From Caballeronia sordidicola (GTDB lineage Bacteria > Pseudomonadota > Gammaproteobacteria > Burkholderiales > Burkholderiaceae): a stretch of DNA of 64,000 nucleotides. Positions 53,463 to 62,943 of the stretch are shown here, piece by piece. The notes below the pieces were generated by a model, which was given only the letters and a program-made list of their open reading frames with translations, searched no databases and was not told the DNA's origin. The stretch's first letter is position 1. Each line of letters opens with the position of its first letter. The DNA is taken from contig NZ_JNFG01000003.1 in assembly GCF_000729995.1 (NCBI RefSeq), forward strand, positions 1 to 64,000. Direction: 5' to 3'. A program made the position numbers and the translations under genes.

Positions 53463-54623
53463 GTGTTGGCTGACATTGACCCCTATCAGGACATTCGCGA
53501 AGCGGTTCGCGACCTGTGCTCCAATTTTCCGGCCGAGTATTTCCGCAAGATCGACGAGGAGCGGGCCTATCCCGAGACCTTCGTGCAAGCCCTGACGGAC
53601 GCGGGATGGCTCGCGGCCCTCATTCCCCAGGACTACGGCGGCTCCGGGCTCGGACTGACTGAAGCGTCGGTGATCATGGAAGAGATCAACCGCAGCGGCG
53701 GCAATTCCGGCGCGTGTCACGGGCAGATGTACAACATGGGGACACTGCTCAGGCATGGTTCCGAAGAGCAAAAGGCTCGCTACCTTCCGGATATCGCCAG
53801 CGGCAAGTTGCGGCTGCAATCGATGGGCGTAACCGAGCCGACAACGGGTAGCGACACCACCAAGCTCAAGACGACCGCGGTTCGCTACGGCGACCGATAT
53901 GTGGTCAATGGACAGAAGGTCTGGATCTCCCGGGTTCAACATTCCGACCTGATGATTCTGCTGGCGCGGACCACGCCTATCGATCAGGTCGCAAAGAAAT
54001 CGGAGGGCATGTCCATATTCCTGGTCGACCTGCATCAGGCAATCAGCAAAGGCATGACGGTCCGCCCTATCCCGAACATGGTCAATCACGAGACGAACGA
54101 ACTCTTCTTCGACAACCTCGAGATCCCGGCGGAAAACCTCATCGGCGAAGAAGGCAAAGGCTTCAAGTACATCCTCGATGGCTTGAATGCGGAACGAACG
54201 CTGATCGCTGCCGAGTGCATCGGCGACGGATACTGGTTCCTCGACAAGGTCTGCAATTACGTTAAAGACCGTGTCGTCTTCGGCCGCCCGATTGGACAGA
54301 ACCAGGGCGTGCAATTCCCGATAGCGCGCGCGTATGTCAACGTGGAAGCGGCGAGCTTGATGCGATATAAGGCCTGCGAGTTGTTCGATGCCAGGCGGCC
54401 GGCAGGCGCGCAAGCCAACATGGCAAAGCTGCTCGCCGCGGACGCTTCGTGGGAGGCAGCAAACGCTTGCCTGCAATTTCACGGTGGCTTCGGGTTCGCA
54501 AACGAATACGACATCGAACGCAAATTCCGCGAGACAAGGCTATATCAGGTCGCGCCCATCTCGACCAATCTCATCCTTTCGTATGTAGCCGAGCATCTGC
54601 TCGGTCTGCCGCGTTCCTTTTGA
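53463..54623 (+). CDS. Acyl-CoA dehydrogenase with altered catalytic loop
   Basis: A 386-aa acyl-CoA dehydrogenase. N-terminal, middle FAD-binding (TEPTTGSDT near residue 124) and C-terminal domains are all present. The usual EGT catalytic loop after the YQ motif reads YQVAPIST here, so the Glu of MCAD-type enzymes is missing; a Glu on another helix may serve, as in some relatives, or the enzyme uses a different reaction. The GTG at 53463 has AAGGAG 9 nt upstream; an ATG 8 codons earlier (53439) is also in frame. Its equivalent accompanies the itaconate genes of Pseudomonas. Confidence 0.82.
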   Translation: MLADIDPYQDIREAVRDLCSNFPAEYFRKIDEERAYPETFVQALTDAGWLAALIPQDYGGSGLGLTEASVIMEEINRSGGNSGACHGQMYNMGTLLRHGSEEQKARYLPDIASGKLRLQSMGVTEPTTGSDTTKLKTTAVRYGDRYVVNGQKVWISRVQHSDLMILLARTTPIDQVAKKSEGMSIFLVDLHQAISKGMTVRPIPNMVNHETNELFFDNLEIPAENLIGEEGKGFKYILDGLNAERTLIAAECIGDGYWFLDKVCNYVKDRVVFGRPIGQNQGVQFPIARAYVNVEAASLMRYKACELFDARRPAGAQANMAKLLAADASWEAANACLQFHGGFGFANEYDIERKFRETRLYQVAPISTNLILSYVAEHLLGLPRSF

Positions 54624-54633
54624 AGGGGCGAAC

Positions 54634-55812
54634 ATGAAACCGCTTGACGGCGTGAAGGTCATCACCCTCGAACACGCGATTGCAGCCCCGTTTTGTACGC
54701 GTCAACTTGCAGATCTCGGCGCACGCGTGATCAAGATCGAACGCCCAGGTGTTGGTGATTTCGCCCGAGCCTACGATGAGCGCGTGCACGGTATGGCCTC
54801 GCATTTTGTATGGTGCAATCGCTCGAAGGAAAGTCTGACACTGGACGTCAAGGCCCCACAGGCAAACGAAATTCTCGAGCGGTTGCTGGAAAATACCGAC
54901 GTGCTGGTTCAAAACCTTGCGCCCGGCGCGGCCGCGCGGCTGGGACTGTCGTTTGAAGCACTGCATGAAAAGTATCCGCGCTTGATTGTCTGCAACATCT
55001 CGGGTTATGGATCCGATGGCTCCTACCGGGACAAGAAAGCCTACGACCTCCTGATCCAGAGTGAATCAGGATTCCTGTCTATTACCGGGGACCCGGATTC
55101 ACCAGCCAAGGCAGGCTGCTCCATCGCTGATATTGCCGCAGGGATGTATGCGTACACCAACATCCTCTCCGCGCTTTTGCAACGAGGAAAGACCGGCCTG
55201 GGAAAGGACATAGACGTTTCAATGCTGGAGAGCATGGTGGAATGGATGAGCTACCCCATGTACTACGCATTCGAGGGGGCACCTCCTCCCCCTCGCGCCG
55301 GGGCCGCTCATGCGACGATCTATCCCTACGGTCCCTTCCCTGCCGGCGATGCCAAGACCGTTCTGCTGGGATTGCAGAACGAGCGTGAATGGGCGGCCTT
55401 CTGCTCGCAAGTCCTCCTTGCACCTGAACTCGCGACGGATCCCCGCTTCAATTCCAATTCGAAGCGAACAGCGGCCCGGCTGGAACTCCGCGACATCATC
55501 GTGGCCGCATTCAGAGAATTGACTTCCGAAGAAGTCATCAGCCGGCTGGATGCAGCACAGATTGCCAACGCCCGCATGAACGACATGGCCGATGTGTGGT
55601 CACATCCGCAACTGCAAGAGCGCAATCGCTGGGTCACGGTCGATTCACCCGCCGGACAAATTCCCGCCTTGCTGCCACCCGGCATCAGCAACGCAATCGA
55701 TGTTCGACTGGGCGCCGTTCCCGCGCTCGGCCAACACACAGACGCCCTCTTGAGTGAATTGGGCTTTTCGACCGATGCCATCCGCGAGCTTCGCGAAGCA
55801 GCCATCGTCTAA
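54634..55812 (+). CDS. Class III CoA-transferase (itaconate CoA-transferase-like)
   Basis: A 392-aa CaiB/BaiF-family enzyme. The catalytic Asp is D166 in CSIADIAAG, and the DLGARVIKIERPGVGDFAR start is diagnostic. Class III transferases swap CoA between acids such as succinyl-CoA and itaconate or mesaconate. In the ict-ich-ccl pathway this is the activation step. Start ATG at 54634 follows AAGGGG. It is 10 nt after the acyl-CoA dehydrogenase gene, so co-transcribed. Confidence 0.85.
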   Translation: MKPLDGVKVITLEHAIAAPFCTRQLADLGARVIKIERPGVGDFARAYDERVHGMASHFVWCNRSKESLTLDVKAPQANEILERLLENTDVLVQNLAPGAAARLGLSFEALHEKYPRLIVCNISGYGSDGSYRDKKAYDLLIQSESGFLSITGDPDSPAKAGCSIADIAAGMYAYTNILSALLQRGKTGLGKDIDVSMLESMVEWMSYPMYYAFEGAPPPPRAGAAHATIYPYGPFPAGDAKTVLLGLQNEREWAAFCSQVLLAPELATDPRFNSNSKRTAARLELRDIIVAAFRELTSEEVISRLDAAQIANARMNDMADVWSHPQLQERNRWVTVDSPAGQIPALLPPGISNAIDVRLGAVPALGQHTDALLSELGFSTDAIRELREAAIV

Positions 55813-55836
55813 CCCATTTTCCAAGGTAAGCCTTTC

Positions 55837-57213
55837 ATGAGCAACACCCGGATTCTTGCTTCGTTCGCGGCCAATCTCGAGTTTGAGCAGATTCCAAAGG
55901 CGGTGGTGGACCGCACGGAAGATCTGTTCCTTGACTGGTTCGGCTCGGCACTAGCCGGCCGCGGCGCCCGCCCCGTTGAGACGATCCAGAAACAGGCATT
56001 TGACTTTGGCCCGCAGTCCGGTCGCTGTGAAGTGCTGATCTCGCGACGATCGACCAGCCCGCTTTTCGCGGCGATGATCAACGCGGCCGCATCGCATTTC
56101 GCTGAACAGGACGACCTCCACAACAGCTCAGTCCTGCACCCGGCCACCGTCGTGTTTCCCGCAGCGTGGGCCGTCGCGCAAGCACTTGGCAGAAGCGGCA
56201 AGGAGTTCATCGCGGCGTGCGTCGCGGGGTATGAGGTGGGCATTCGCGTCGGTGAATTTCTCGGTCGCTCGCACTACAAGATTTTTCATACCACCGGCAC
56301 AGTCGGTACGATCGCAGCCGCCGCGGCGGTCGGACACCTTTTGCGATTGAACGACGAGCAGATGGTGAATGCGTTCGGCTCTGCCGGCACGCAAGCAGCC
56401 GGACTCTGGGAGTTCCTGAAAGACGCGGCGGACTCCAAGCAACTGCATACGGCTAAAGCGGCGTCGAACGGACTTCTGGCAGCCTACCTGGCGGCCGACG
56501 GCTTCACCGGCGCGAAGGATATATTCGAGGGTGCAAAAGGCATGGGCGCCGGCATGTCTGCGCAAACGTATCCAGACAAGCTCACAGAAGCGCTAGGCAC
56601 GCGATGGGCGCTGATCGAAACGTCGTTCAAATATCACGCTTCCTGCCGGCACACTCATCCGGCGGCCGATGCTCTTCTGCAGGTTATTCAGCGTGAGAAG
56701 CTCTCGCCAGATGACATCGAGACGGTGGTGACTCATGTTCATCAGGCTGCCATTGATGTCCTTGGACCCGTAACCGATCCAAAGACAGTCCATCAGGCGA
56801 AGTTTTCCATGGGCACCGTGCTTGCTCTGGTTGCGAAGTTCGGCCACGCGGGCGTGCGTGAGTTCGACGACCACTACAAGGAAGGCGCGATCGCGCACTT
56901 CTGCAACAAGGTTTCGATGGTCTTCGACCAAGAAGTCGACACAGCCTATCCGTCACGCTGGATCGGGAAGGTGACGGTTCAAACGAAGGATGGCCGGACG
57001 TTCGAGGGACGCGTCGATGACCCGAAAGGAGACCCGGGCAACACGCTAACACGCGCTGAAATCGAGCATAAAACTATCACGCTTGGTCTGTATGGCAATG
57101 CGGCCACTGAAGACGAACTCAAGCGCGCAATCGTGTCGGTATGGGCGATTACGGAAGCTGTTGTCGTACCCAAGCTACTCCCTGAATCGATACTGGAAAT
57201 TCATCATGGCTGA
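55837..57213 (+). CDS. MmgE/PrpD family protein
   Basis: A 458-aa MmgE/PrpD protein, the fold of 2-methylcitrate dehydratase and cis-aconitate decarboxylase. The DWFGSALAG start, ASHFAEQDDLHNSSVLHPA near 88-107 and KYHASCRHTHPAADAL near 267 are characteristic. It may be a dehydratase or, given the itaconate-type set, a decarboxylase or isomerase acting on a C5/C6 acid; sequence cannot separate these. It overlaps the CitE-like gene by 8 nt. The Pseudomonas itaconate operon also contains such a gene. Confidence 0.82.
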   Translation: MSNTRILASFAANLEFEQIPKAVVDRTEDLFLDWFGSALAGRGARPVETIQKQAFDFGPQSGRCEVLISRRSTSPLFAAMINAAASHFAEQDDLHNSSVLHPATVVFPAAWAVAQALGRSGKEFIAACVAGYEVGIRVGEFLGRSHYKIFHTTGTVGTIAAAAAVGHLLRLNDEQMVNAFGSAGTQAAGLWEFLKDAADSKQLHTAKAASNGLLAAYLAADGFTGAKDIFEGAKGMGAGMSAQTYPDKLTEALGTRWALIETSFKYHASCRHTHPAADALLQVIQREKLSPDDIETVVTHVHQAAIDVLGPVTDPKTVHQAKFSMGTVLALVAKFGHAGVREFDDHYKEGAIAHFCNKVSMVFDQEVDTAYPSRWIGKVTVQTKDGRTFEGRVDDPKGDPGNTLTRAEIEHKTITLGLYGNAATEDELKRAIVSVWAITEAVVVPKLLPESILEIHHG

Positions 57214-58033
57214 CCTTGCTCCCCGGTCCTATCTCTTTGTCCCCGGCAACCGCCCGGACAGGTTTGCCAAGGCCGCTGCATCGGGTGTCGATGTGGTCGT
57301 GATCGACCTGGAGGACGCCGTGCCGCCGACCGAGAAGAAGGTCGCACGGGCCGCGCTTGCAGAGTGGCTGTCGGCCAGTAGTACACCGGTGACCGTACGC
57401 GTCAATGACGTGAACAGCGAATGGTTTCGCGACGACATTGCCCTATGCCGCGCCCCGTCCGTCACCGCAGTCATGCTGCCGAAGACAGAACGCATCGACG
57501 ATATCTTCCTCTGCGAGTTCGCCGGCAAGCCGACTGACATCTTGCCAATGATCGAAACCGCCCAAGGTTTTCGAAATGTGGTCGCCATCGCCCAGCACCG
57601 GCTGACCAACCGCCTCGTATTCGGGAATGTGGATTTCCAGCTCGATCTCGGCATAGATGGCGACGATGAGCAACTCCTCTACTTCCGCTCACAGATCGTC
57701 TTCGCCTCCCGCATCGGCAATTTGCTTCCACCGGTGGACGGCGTCAGTATCACACTCGACGACGCCGAGCAGATCACGCGCGACACACTCCGCGCAAAAC
57801 GGCTCGGCTTCGGCGCCAAGCTTTGCATTCACCCCAGGCAGGTAGCTGCAGTCAATGCGGCGTTCGCCCCCACTGTGAAAGATCTGGAATGGGCGCGACG
57901 GGTTGTTGAAGGCGCGACTGCATCCCATGGAGCAGCCGTCGCTGTGGACGGCCGCATGGTCGACCGGCCGGTCATTTTAAAAGCCCGGGAAATACTGGCA
58001 GAGTCTCAGCGACGTCCGCCCGTTAGCGCGTGA
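57206..58033 (+). CDS. CitE-like CoA-ester lyase (citramalyl-CoA lyase-like)
   Basis: A 275-aa HpcH/HpaI-type TIM barrel of the CitE family. The start SYLFVPGNRPDRFAKAAASG, VIDLEDAVPP (Mg-binding Asp), PMIETAQGFRN (Glu) and FGNVDFQLDLG are the family set. Such lyases cleave citramalyl-CoA or malyl-CoA to acetyl-CoA and pyruvate or glyoxylate, the last step of itaconate breakdown (ccl). Start ATG at 57206 overlaps the MmgE/PrpD stop by 8 nt. Confidence 0.85.
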   Translation: MADLAPRSYLFVPGNRPDRFAKAAASGVDVVVIDLEDAVPPTEKKVARAALAEWLSASSTPVTVRVNDVNSEWFRDDIALCRAPSVTAVMLPKTERIDDIFLCEFAGKPTDILPMIETAQGFRNVVAIAQHRLTNRLVFGNVDFQLDLGIDGDDEQLLYFRSQIVFASRIGNLLPPVDGVSITLDDAEQITRDTLRAKRLGFGAKLCIHPRQVAAVNAAFAPTVKDLEWARRVVEGATASHGAAVAVDGRMVDRPVILKAREILAESQRRPPVSA

Positions 58034-58067
58034 TGCGATAGCACTGGTTCAAAAGGAGACGAAAGTC

Positions 58068-59546
58068 ATGCAACGATTTGAAATGGTTATCAACGGCGAA
58101 TCATGCCCGTCGGCATCGGGCGAATGGTTCGATACTGAAAACCCCTTTACGGCACAAACCTGGGCGCAAATCCCAAGAGGTAATGGCACTGACGTCGATC
58201 GCGCTGTGCAGGCGGCGCATGCGGCATTCAGTACGGGGCCATGGTCGCAGATGTCTCCGAGCCAGCGAGGTCTGCTGCTTCATCGCGTGGGCGACCTGAT
58301 CGCGCGCGACGCGCAGAAGCTTGCCGCGCTCGAAGTACGGGACAACGGCAAGCTCATGGCGGAGATGCTCGGCCAATGCCAATATTTGCCCCAGTGGTAT
58401 TACTACTTTGGCGGCCTGGCGGACAAGGTTCAGGGCACCGTCATTCCGCTCGACAAGAAGGGCTACTTCAATTTCACGCGCAATGAACCGCTAGGTGTCG
58501 TTGCTGCCATTACGCCGTGGAATTCACCGCTATTGCTAGCCACGTGGAAAATCGCGCCCGCGTTGGCCGCAGGTTGCACGATAGTGATCAAACCGTCGGA
58601 GTTCACTTCAGCGTCCACAATCGAGTTTGCAAAGTTGTTCGCTGAGGCCGGTTTTCCGCCGGGCGTGATAAACGTCGTGACCGGATTCGGTGCGGACGTT
58701 GGCTCTCCTTTAGTTGAACATCCGCTAGTCAAGAAGATCACCTTTACCGGCGCAGATTCCACGGGCCGCAAGATCAACGAAGCGGCAGCTCGACAATTCA
58801 AACACGTGAGCCTCGAACTCGGCGGGAAGTCGCCCAATATCGTTTTCGACGATGCCGATCTGGACGACGCCGTAAATGGTGCGGTCTCAGGCATCTTCGC
58901 CGCGACCGGACAGACCTGCATTGCGGGTTCGCGGCTGTTGTTGCAGGAAAGCATCTACGAGACGTTCGTCGACAAACTCCTCACCCTGGCACGGACCGCG
59001 AAAATGGGCGATCCGTCGAGTATGGATACACAGGTCGGGCCGGTAACTACACGCCCTCAATACCAGAAGGTCTTGTCCTACATCGAGACCGCGAAGCAGG
59101 AAGGCGCTTCGTTGTTGCTCGGTGGAAAACCCGGCAGTGCGCCCGAATGCGGCAATGGCTGGTTTATCGAACCGACCATTTTCGGCGATGTGAACAACAA
59201 GATGCGGATTGCGCAGGAAGAAGTCTTCGGTCCTATCCTGTCGATCATCAAGTTCAAGGACGAAGACGAGGCGGTCGCGCTTGCCAACGATGTGCGCTTT
59301 GGCCTGGGCTCAGGCGTCTGGACGAAGGATATCGGCCGGTCGATTCGTGTCGCCGAAAAACTGCAGGCGGGCATGGTCTGGGTGAACAGCTATCGCGCAG
59401 TGAGTTATATGTCGCCGTTCGGCGGCTACAAGGATTCCGGACTCGGCCGCGAAAACGGCATCGACGCGATCCGCGAGTATTTGCAAACGAAGAGCGTGTG
59501 GATCAATACGGGCGTCAAGACTGCGAACCCGTTTGTCATGCGGTGA
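58068..59546 (+). CDS. NAD(P)-dependent aldehyde dehydrogenase
   Basis: A 492-aa ALDH of the classical family. The catalytic Cys is in TGQTCIAGSRLL (near 284) and the Glu in LELGGKSPN (near 250). An AAGGAGACG site precedes the ATG. It ends the plus-strand itaconate-type operon, where its role is not obvious; it may handle an aldehyde from another route such as the TPP decarboxylase. Substrate unknown. Confidence 0.88.
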   Translation: MQRFEMVINGESCPSASGEWFDTENPFTAQTWAQIPRGNGTDVDRAVQAAHAAFSTGPWSQMSPSQRGLLLHRVGDLIARDAQKLAALEVRDNGKLMAEMLGQCQYLPQWYYYFGGLADKVQGTVIPLDKKGYFNFTRNEPLGVVAAITPWNSPLLLATWKIAPALAAGCTIVIKPSEFTSASTIEFAKLFAEAGFPPGVINVVTGFGADVGSPLVEHPLVKKITFTGADSTGRKINEAAARQFKHVSLELGGKSPNIVFDDADLDDAVNGAVSGIFAATGQTCIAGSRLLLQESIYETFVDKLLTLARTAKMGDPSSMDTQVGPVTTRPQYQKVLSYIETAKQEGASLLLGGKPGSAPECGNGWFIEPTIFGDVNNKMRIAQEEVFGPILSIIKFKDEDEAVALANDVRFGLGSGVWTKDIGRSIRVAEKLQAGMVWVNSYRAVSYMSPFGGYKDSGLGRENGIDAIREYLQTKSVWINTGVKTANPFVMR

Positions 59547-59556
59547 AAGTGTTGAA

Positions 59557-59578
59557 GCCCCGCGGCGAGCCGCGGGGC
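59557..59578 (+). terminator. Perfect GC-rich hairpin after the ALDH gene
   Basis: GCCCCGCGGC pairs with GCCGCGGGGC with only two bases between, 11 nt after the ALDH stop. A T-run does not follow directly, so it is a weak or factor-assisted terminator. It could also stop transcription from the minus strand. Confidence 0.55.
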
Positions 59579-59649
59579 AGTAGCAAATTTTGGTAAATCT
59601 ATTTGGATAACGAAATATCTACGCGTTGCCTGGCGATACTCGCCGGACA

Positions 59650-60123
59650 TCAGGACTTGATACCTTGAGGTCCCTTGCTGCTCGGCGCGCGGATCTCCAA
59701 CGTGACCCCTGCGCCTTCGTTGACGGTTTTGAAGTACGTGAACCCGCTTCGATCATCAAGACGTCCCCGTGCGAGAACATCCAGTCCGGCGTTCGATGCC
59801 TGTTCCTCCGCCTTGTCGCAGCTGTCGACAGAAAATCCGAGATGAAAAACACCCTCGCCGCGTGTCTCCAGAAAACGTCGTTGCGGCGTGTCTCCTTTGC
59901 CCGGCTGGCAAAGCTGCAGTTGCGCGTTTTCGATGTTGGCGAACTTATAGCGCATCTTCAGGAAGGCCTCGCGATCGTAGCCGTTCAATTCGTACGCATC
60001 CAACGGTGGAAAATCAGTCCAGGGGCCAACTCCGATCGACTCGTAATACTTCACAGCGTTCTCGATATCACGAACCACAATGCAGACGTGGTGCAGCTTT
60101 TGAAAAATCGGCAGTTTTTCCAT
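59650..60123 (-). CDS. VOC superfamily protein (glyoxalase/epimerase type)
   Basis: A 157-aa vicinal-oxygen-chelate protein with two beta-alpha-beta units. The metal ligands are likely the His in LHHVCIVVRDIENAV (near 11) and Glu residues in the second unit (GVTLEIRAP near 148). The layout resembles methylmalonyl-CoA epimerase and glyoxalase I. The itaconate operon of Pseudomonas has a VOC gene as well, so it may epimerise an acyl-CoA, which is inference. The start is the ATG at 60123; a longer frame upstream is a shadow. Confidence 0.78.
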   Translation of the reverse strand: MEKLPIFQKLHHVCIVVRDIENAVKYYESIGVGPWTDFPPLDAYELNGYDREAFLKMRYKFANIENAQLQLCQPGKGDTPQRRFLETRGEGVFHLGFSVDSCDKAEEQASNAGLDVLARGRLDDRSGFTYFKTVNEGAGVTLEIRAPSSKGPQGIKS

Positions 60124-60158
60124 TTCGCGTTTGATTCCTGGTGAGTTTTGATAACGGA

Positions 60159-60968
60159 TCAGCCGGCCTTGGCAATCTTTGTCGGGACAAAAGTTTCTGC
60201 CGCCTCGCCATGCGATTGTCCGGTGGCTGGGTTCCACTGGAATCCGGAACGGGCTACGACTCCCGGCTTCAGACGCTGGTCCGGACCATAGTCCGCATGA
60301 GGGTGAAAGAACAAAGGCTCCGTGCTTTCGATATTGCGCAAACGCGCTGCGTAACTGTCGAGGTATGCCTGCCGCTCCTCGGGCGTCACACGACCCGGCA
60401 TCCAGGACATATGTGGCGGCAGCACGTCGAAGCCGAGGTACTTGAAGATCCCATTGTGGATTGGCCAGAGAATGTGGTTGATGTCGCCGTCGACGCCATC
60501 CGGTTCGTAGAGACTGGAGGCCGTTCCGGTCGTGGCCGAGACCATGGCGCGGCGGCCCTTGAACATGCCGGTGTCGTATTTCCGGCCAGTGGCATACGCG
60601 AATCCACGCGTCATTACACGGTCCACCCAGCCCTTCAGTATTGCCGGCATCCCGAACCACCACATGGGATATTGGAAGATGATCAGATCGCACCAGAGCA
60701 CTTTCTGTTGTTCGGCGTAGACATCGGGTGTCGGCTTCGTCGACGTCCCGAACATGTGCTCCTGTTCCGCCGAAAGGTCGAGGAAGTCCGGGTCAAGACG
60801 CTCACCCACGAAGTCTTCCGGGCCAAGCTCGGGCCGCCACTTCAGTTGGTACAAGTCTGTCACCTGAACCTCGTGACCCTCTTCGTTCAGGGTCGACACA
60901 GCCGTATCTTTCAGCGCACCGTTGAACGACTTAGGTTCCGGGTGGGCAAAAACGATGAGCACTTTCAT
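60159..60968 (-). CDS. NAD(P)H dehydrogenase, NQO1/flavodoxin-fold type
   Basis: A 269-aa flavodoxin-like oxidoreductase of the NQO1/KefF family. The FMN-binding start MKVLIVFAHPEPKSFNGAL and the PMWWFGMPAILKGWVDRV loop near 105 are diagnostic. It reduces quinones or similar electrophiles with NAD(P)H. It lies 35 nt before the VOC gene on the same strand. No inducer is evident. Confidence 0.87.
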   Translation of the reverse strand: MKVLIVFAHPEPKSFNGALKDTAVSTLNEEGHEVQVTDLYQLKWRPELGPEDFVGERLDPDFLDLSAEQEHMFGTSTKPTPDVYAEQQKVLWCDLIIFQYPMWWFGMPAILKGWVDRVMTRGFAYATGRKYDTGMFKGRRAMVSATTGTASSLYEPDGVDGDINHILWPIHNGIFKYLGFDVLPPHMSWMPGRVTPEERQAYLDSYAARLRNIESTEPLFFHPHADYGPDQRLKPGVVARSGFQWNPATGQSHGEAAETFVPTKIAKAG

Positions 60969-61373
60969 GCCAATACTCCATAAAAATCAGTTCATTGAGC
61001 GTGCCGGCCGTTAGCCCACGCTTGTTGGATTCGTTCCCTATATGCGGCGATCTTCCCGCGCAAAAATCAGCGAAAAAGCTGATCTATCGACCGCGACGCT
61101 GAGGATCGATCCCGGCGTAGCGCTCGAATCGGTTTACAACATTCTGGATCTTTACAAGATTCCGGTCTTGAAGGGGCTCGGCTAATTTGCGCGGAATTCT
61201 GCACATTTCCCGGTGGCACGCGCACCGGCACAGGTCATTGAACCCTCCGTCACCATAGCCTTTACGTATCCTTGCAACGCACCAGTGGATCTGCGGAGAA
61301 CTGCTGCATTTCACCTGCACAGAGTGTCGGGATGACAGTCGCGAGCCGTAAGCGCCTTCCGGAACACTTACGC
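60969..61373. other. Gap between NQO and liv genes
   Basis: A 405-nt stretch with only weak open frames and no ribosome site of note. It should hold the promoter of the NQO-VOC pair. I see no recognisable gene, repeat or operator. Confidence 0.45.
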
Positions 61374-62099
61374 TCAAGCCGCATCCAGCTGGGCGGCATC
61401 ACCTTCAAGATACGCTGCCCGCACTGCAGGGTTAGCGAGCAATTCGGCGCCGCTCCCCTCAAGGGCAATCTGTCCATGCTGAAGAACGTACCCTCGATGT
61501 GCAACACGCAAGGCGTGATGAGCGTTCTGTTCAACAAGCAGGATCGTCATACCCAACTGCTCGTTCAACTCCTTGATGACCGAAAAAATCTTCTTGATGA
61601 AAATGGGTGCGAGACCAAGCGATGGTTCGTCGAGTAACAACAACCTCGGCTGCGACATCAATGCGCGGCCAATGGCGAGCATCTGCTGCTCGCCTCCCGA
61701 CAGCGTGCCCGCGCGCTGCGAGGCCCGGCCTCTGAGGATCGGGAACATCTCGTACATACGCTCGAGGTCATCACCGGTCCTGCGGTTATCCGACGTATCG
61801 CCCATCAGGAGGTTCTCGAGAACGGTCATCCGCTGAAAAATGCGGCGTCCCTCAGGCACCACTGCAATATCGAGTTTGCCGATCGCATGCGATGCCAGGC
61901 TCGTAATATTCCGGTCATCGAATTCGACCTTGCCGCTACTCGCCCGGGGATAGCCGAAAATGGTATTCATGAGGGTTGACTTGCCAGCGCCGTTCGCACC
62001 GATCAACGTGACAATCTCACCGGTATTCACAATCAGGCTGACACCGCGCAGCGCTTGCACGCTGCCATAGTGAGCACTTAGATCGGTAATCCTAAGCAT
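61374..62099 (-). CDS. livF: LivF-type branched-chain ABC ATPase
   Basis: A 241-aa ATPase of branched-chain amino-acid type (HAAT). Walker A GANGAGKST is near 36-44, signature LSGGEQQMLAIGRAL near 136, and Walker B LLLLDEPSLGLAP near 156. Length and the [18 protein letters not shown] segment are typical of LivF. It follows livG by 13 nt. The transported compound may be a hydrophobic amino acid or another acid, given the nearby catabolic genes. Confidence 0.9.
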   Translation of the reverse strand: MLRITDLSAHYGSVQALRGVSLIVNTGEIVTLIGANGAGKSTLMNTIFGYPRASSGKVEFDDRNITSLASHAIGKLDIAVVPEGRRIFQRMTVLENLLMGDTSDNRRTGDDLERMYEMFPILRGRASQRAGTLSGGEQQMLAIGRALMSQPRLLLLDEPSLGLAPIFIKKIFSVIKELNEQLGMTILLVEQNAHHALRVAHRGYVLQHGQIALEGSGAELLANPAVRAAYLEGDAAQLDAA

Positions 62100-62112
62100 G
62101 GGCTGATCTCTC

Positions 62113-62943
62113 CTACGATGCTTCGTCGTGTAGCGACGTCTCGTCATCCTCTCCAAGGTAAGCGCTGATCACATCGGGATTCGCCTTGATCGCGCTAGGC
62201 GGCCCTTCTGCGATCTTCTTTCCATGGTTGAGGACGACAATATGGTCTGACACTTTCATGACTACGCTCATATCGTGCTCGATCAACAGTATGCCAATAC
62301 CCTGCTCCCTGGAGAGCGTGGTCAACAGCGCTGTCAGTTCAGACGACTCGCGCGGATTAAGGCCGGCAGCCGGTTCATCCAGGCAGAGAAAAATCGGCCC
62401 CGCAGACATCGCACGCGCGATCTCTACCCGTCGCTGAACCCCGTATGGCATGTCACCAGCAGGTTTATTGGCTAACTCTCGAACGCTTAAACGCTCGAGC
62501 CACGTCAAAGCGTTTTCTATTGCCTTATCGTTCGCACGCCGGTACGACTTTGAACAGAACATCCCGGCAATCGAGAACCTCGACGCTTCCTGCAAAACGT
62601 TGTGTTGGGCGATCATCAGGTTTTCGAGCACCGTCATACGCGGAAACAGCCGTATGTTCTGGAACGTCCTGACGACCTGGCCAACCCGCGCAACATCCAC
62701 GTTCCGCATTTCATCAAGCCGGAGTTCGCCATGCTGTGGATGAGTCAGCTTGACGCAACCTTTTGTGGGCTTATAGAAGCCCGTCAAGCAGTTAAAGAAG
62801 GTCGTCTTTCCGGCTCCGTTCGGCCCAATCACTGAAGTCACCTCTGCGGATCGAGCGCTCATGGAGAGGTCTTCAATGGCGCGAAGTCCGCCGAATTGCA
62901 TCGTCAGGCACTCCACGCTGAGCAGCGGTTTGCTGGCATTCAT
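62113..62943 (-). CDS. livG: LivG-type branched-chain ABC ATPase
   Basis: A 276-aa ATPase. Walker [10 protein letters not shown] is near 40-48, the LivG-typical [25 protein letters not shown] near 90, and Walker [10 protein letters not shown] near 189 with the H-loop LIEHDM. The signature region reads [15 protein letters not shown], normal for LivG. Its ATG at 62943 overlaps the livM stop by 4 nt (ATGA). Confidence 0.9.
   Translation of the reverse strand: MNASKPLLSVECLTMQFGGLRAIEDLSMSARSAEVTSVIGPNGAGKTTFFNCLTGFYKPTKGCVKLTHPQHGELRLDEMRNVDVARVGQVVRTFQNIRLFPRMTVLENLMIAQHNVLQEASRFSIAGMFCSKSYRRANDKAIENALTWLERLSVRELANKPAGDMPYGVQRRVEIARAMSAGPIFLCLDEPAAGLNPRESSELTALLTTLSREQGIGILLIEHDMSVVMKVSDHIVVLNHGKKIAEGPPSAIKANPDVISAYLGEDDETSLHDEAS

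Noticed and set aside
60969-61373. Short minus- and plus-strand frames with Cys pairs in the gap, considered as a small zinc-binding protein or remnant
   Set aside because: No start codon with a ribosome site and stops in all relevant frames.
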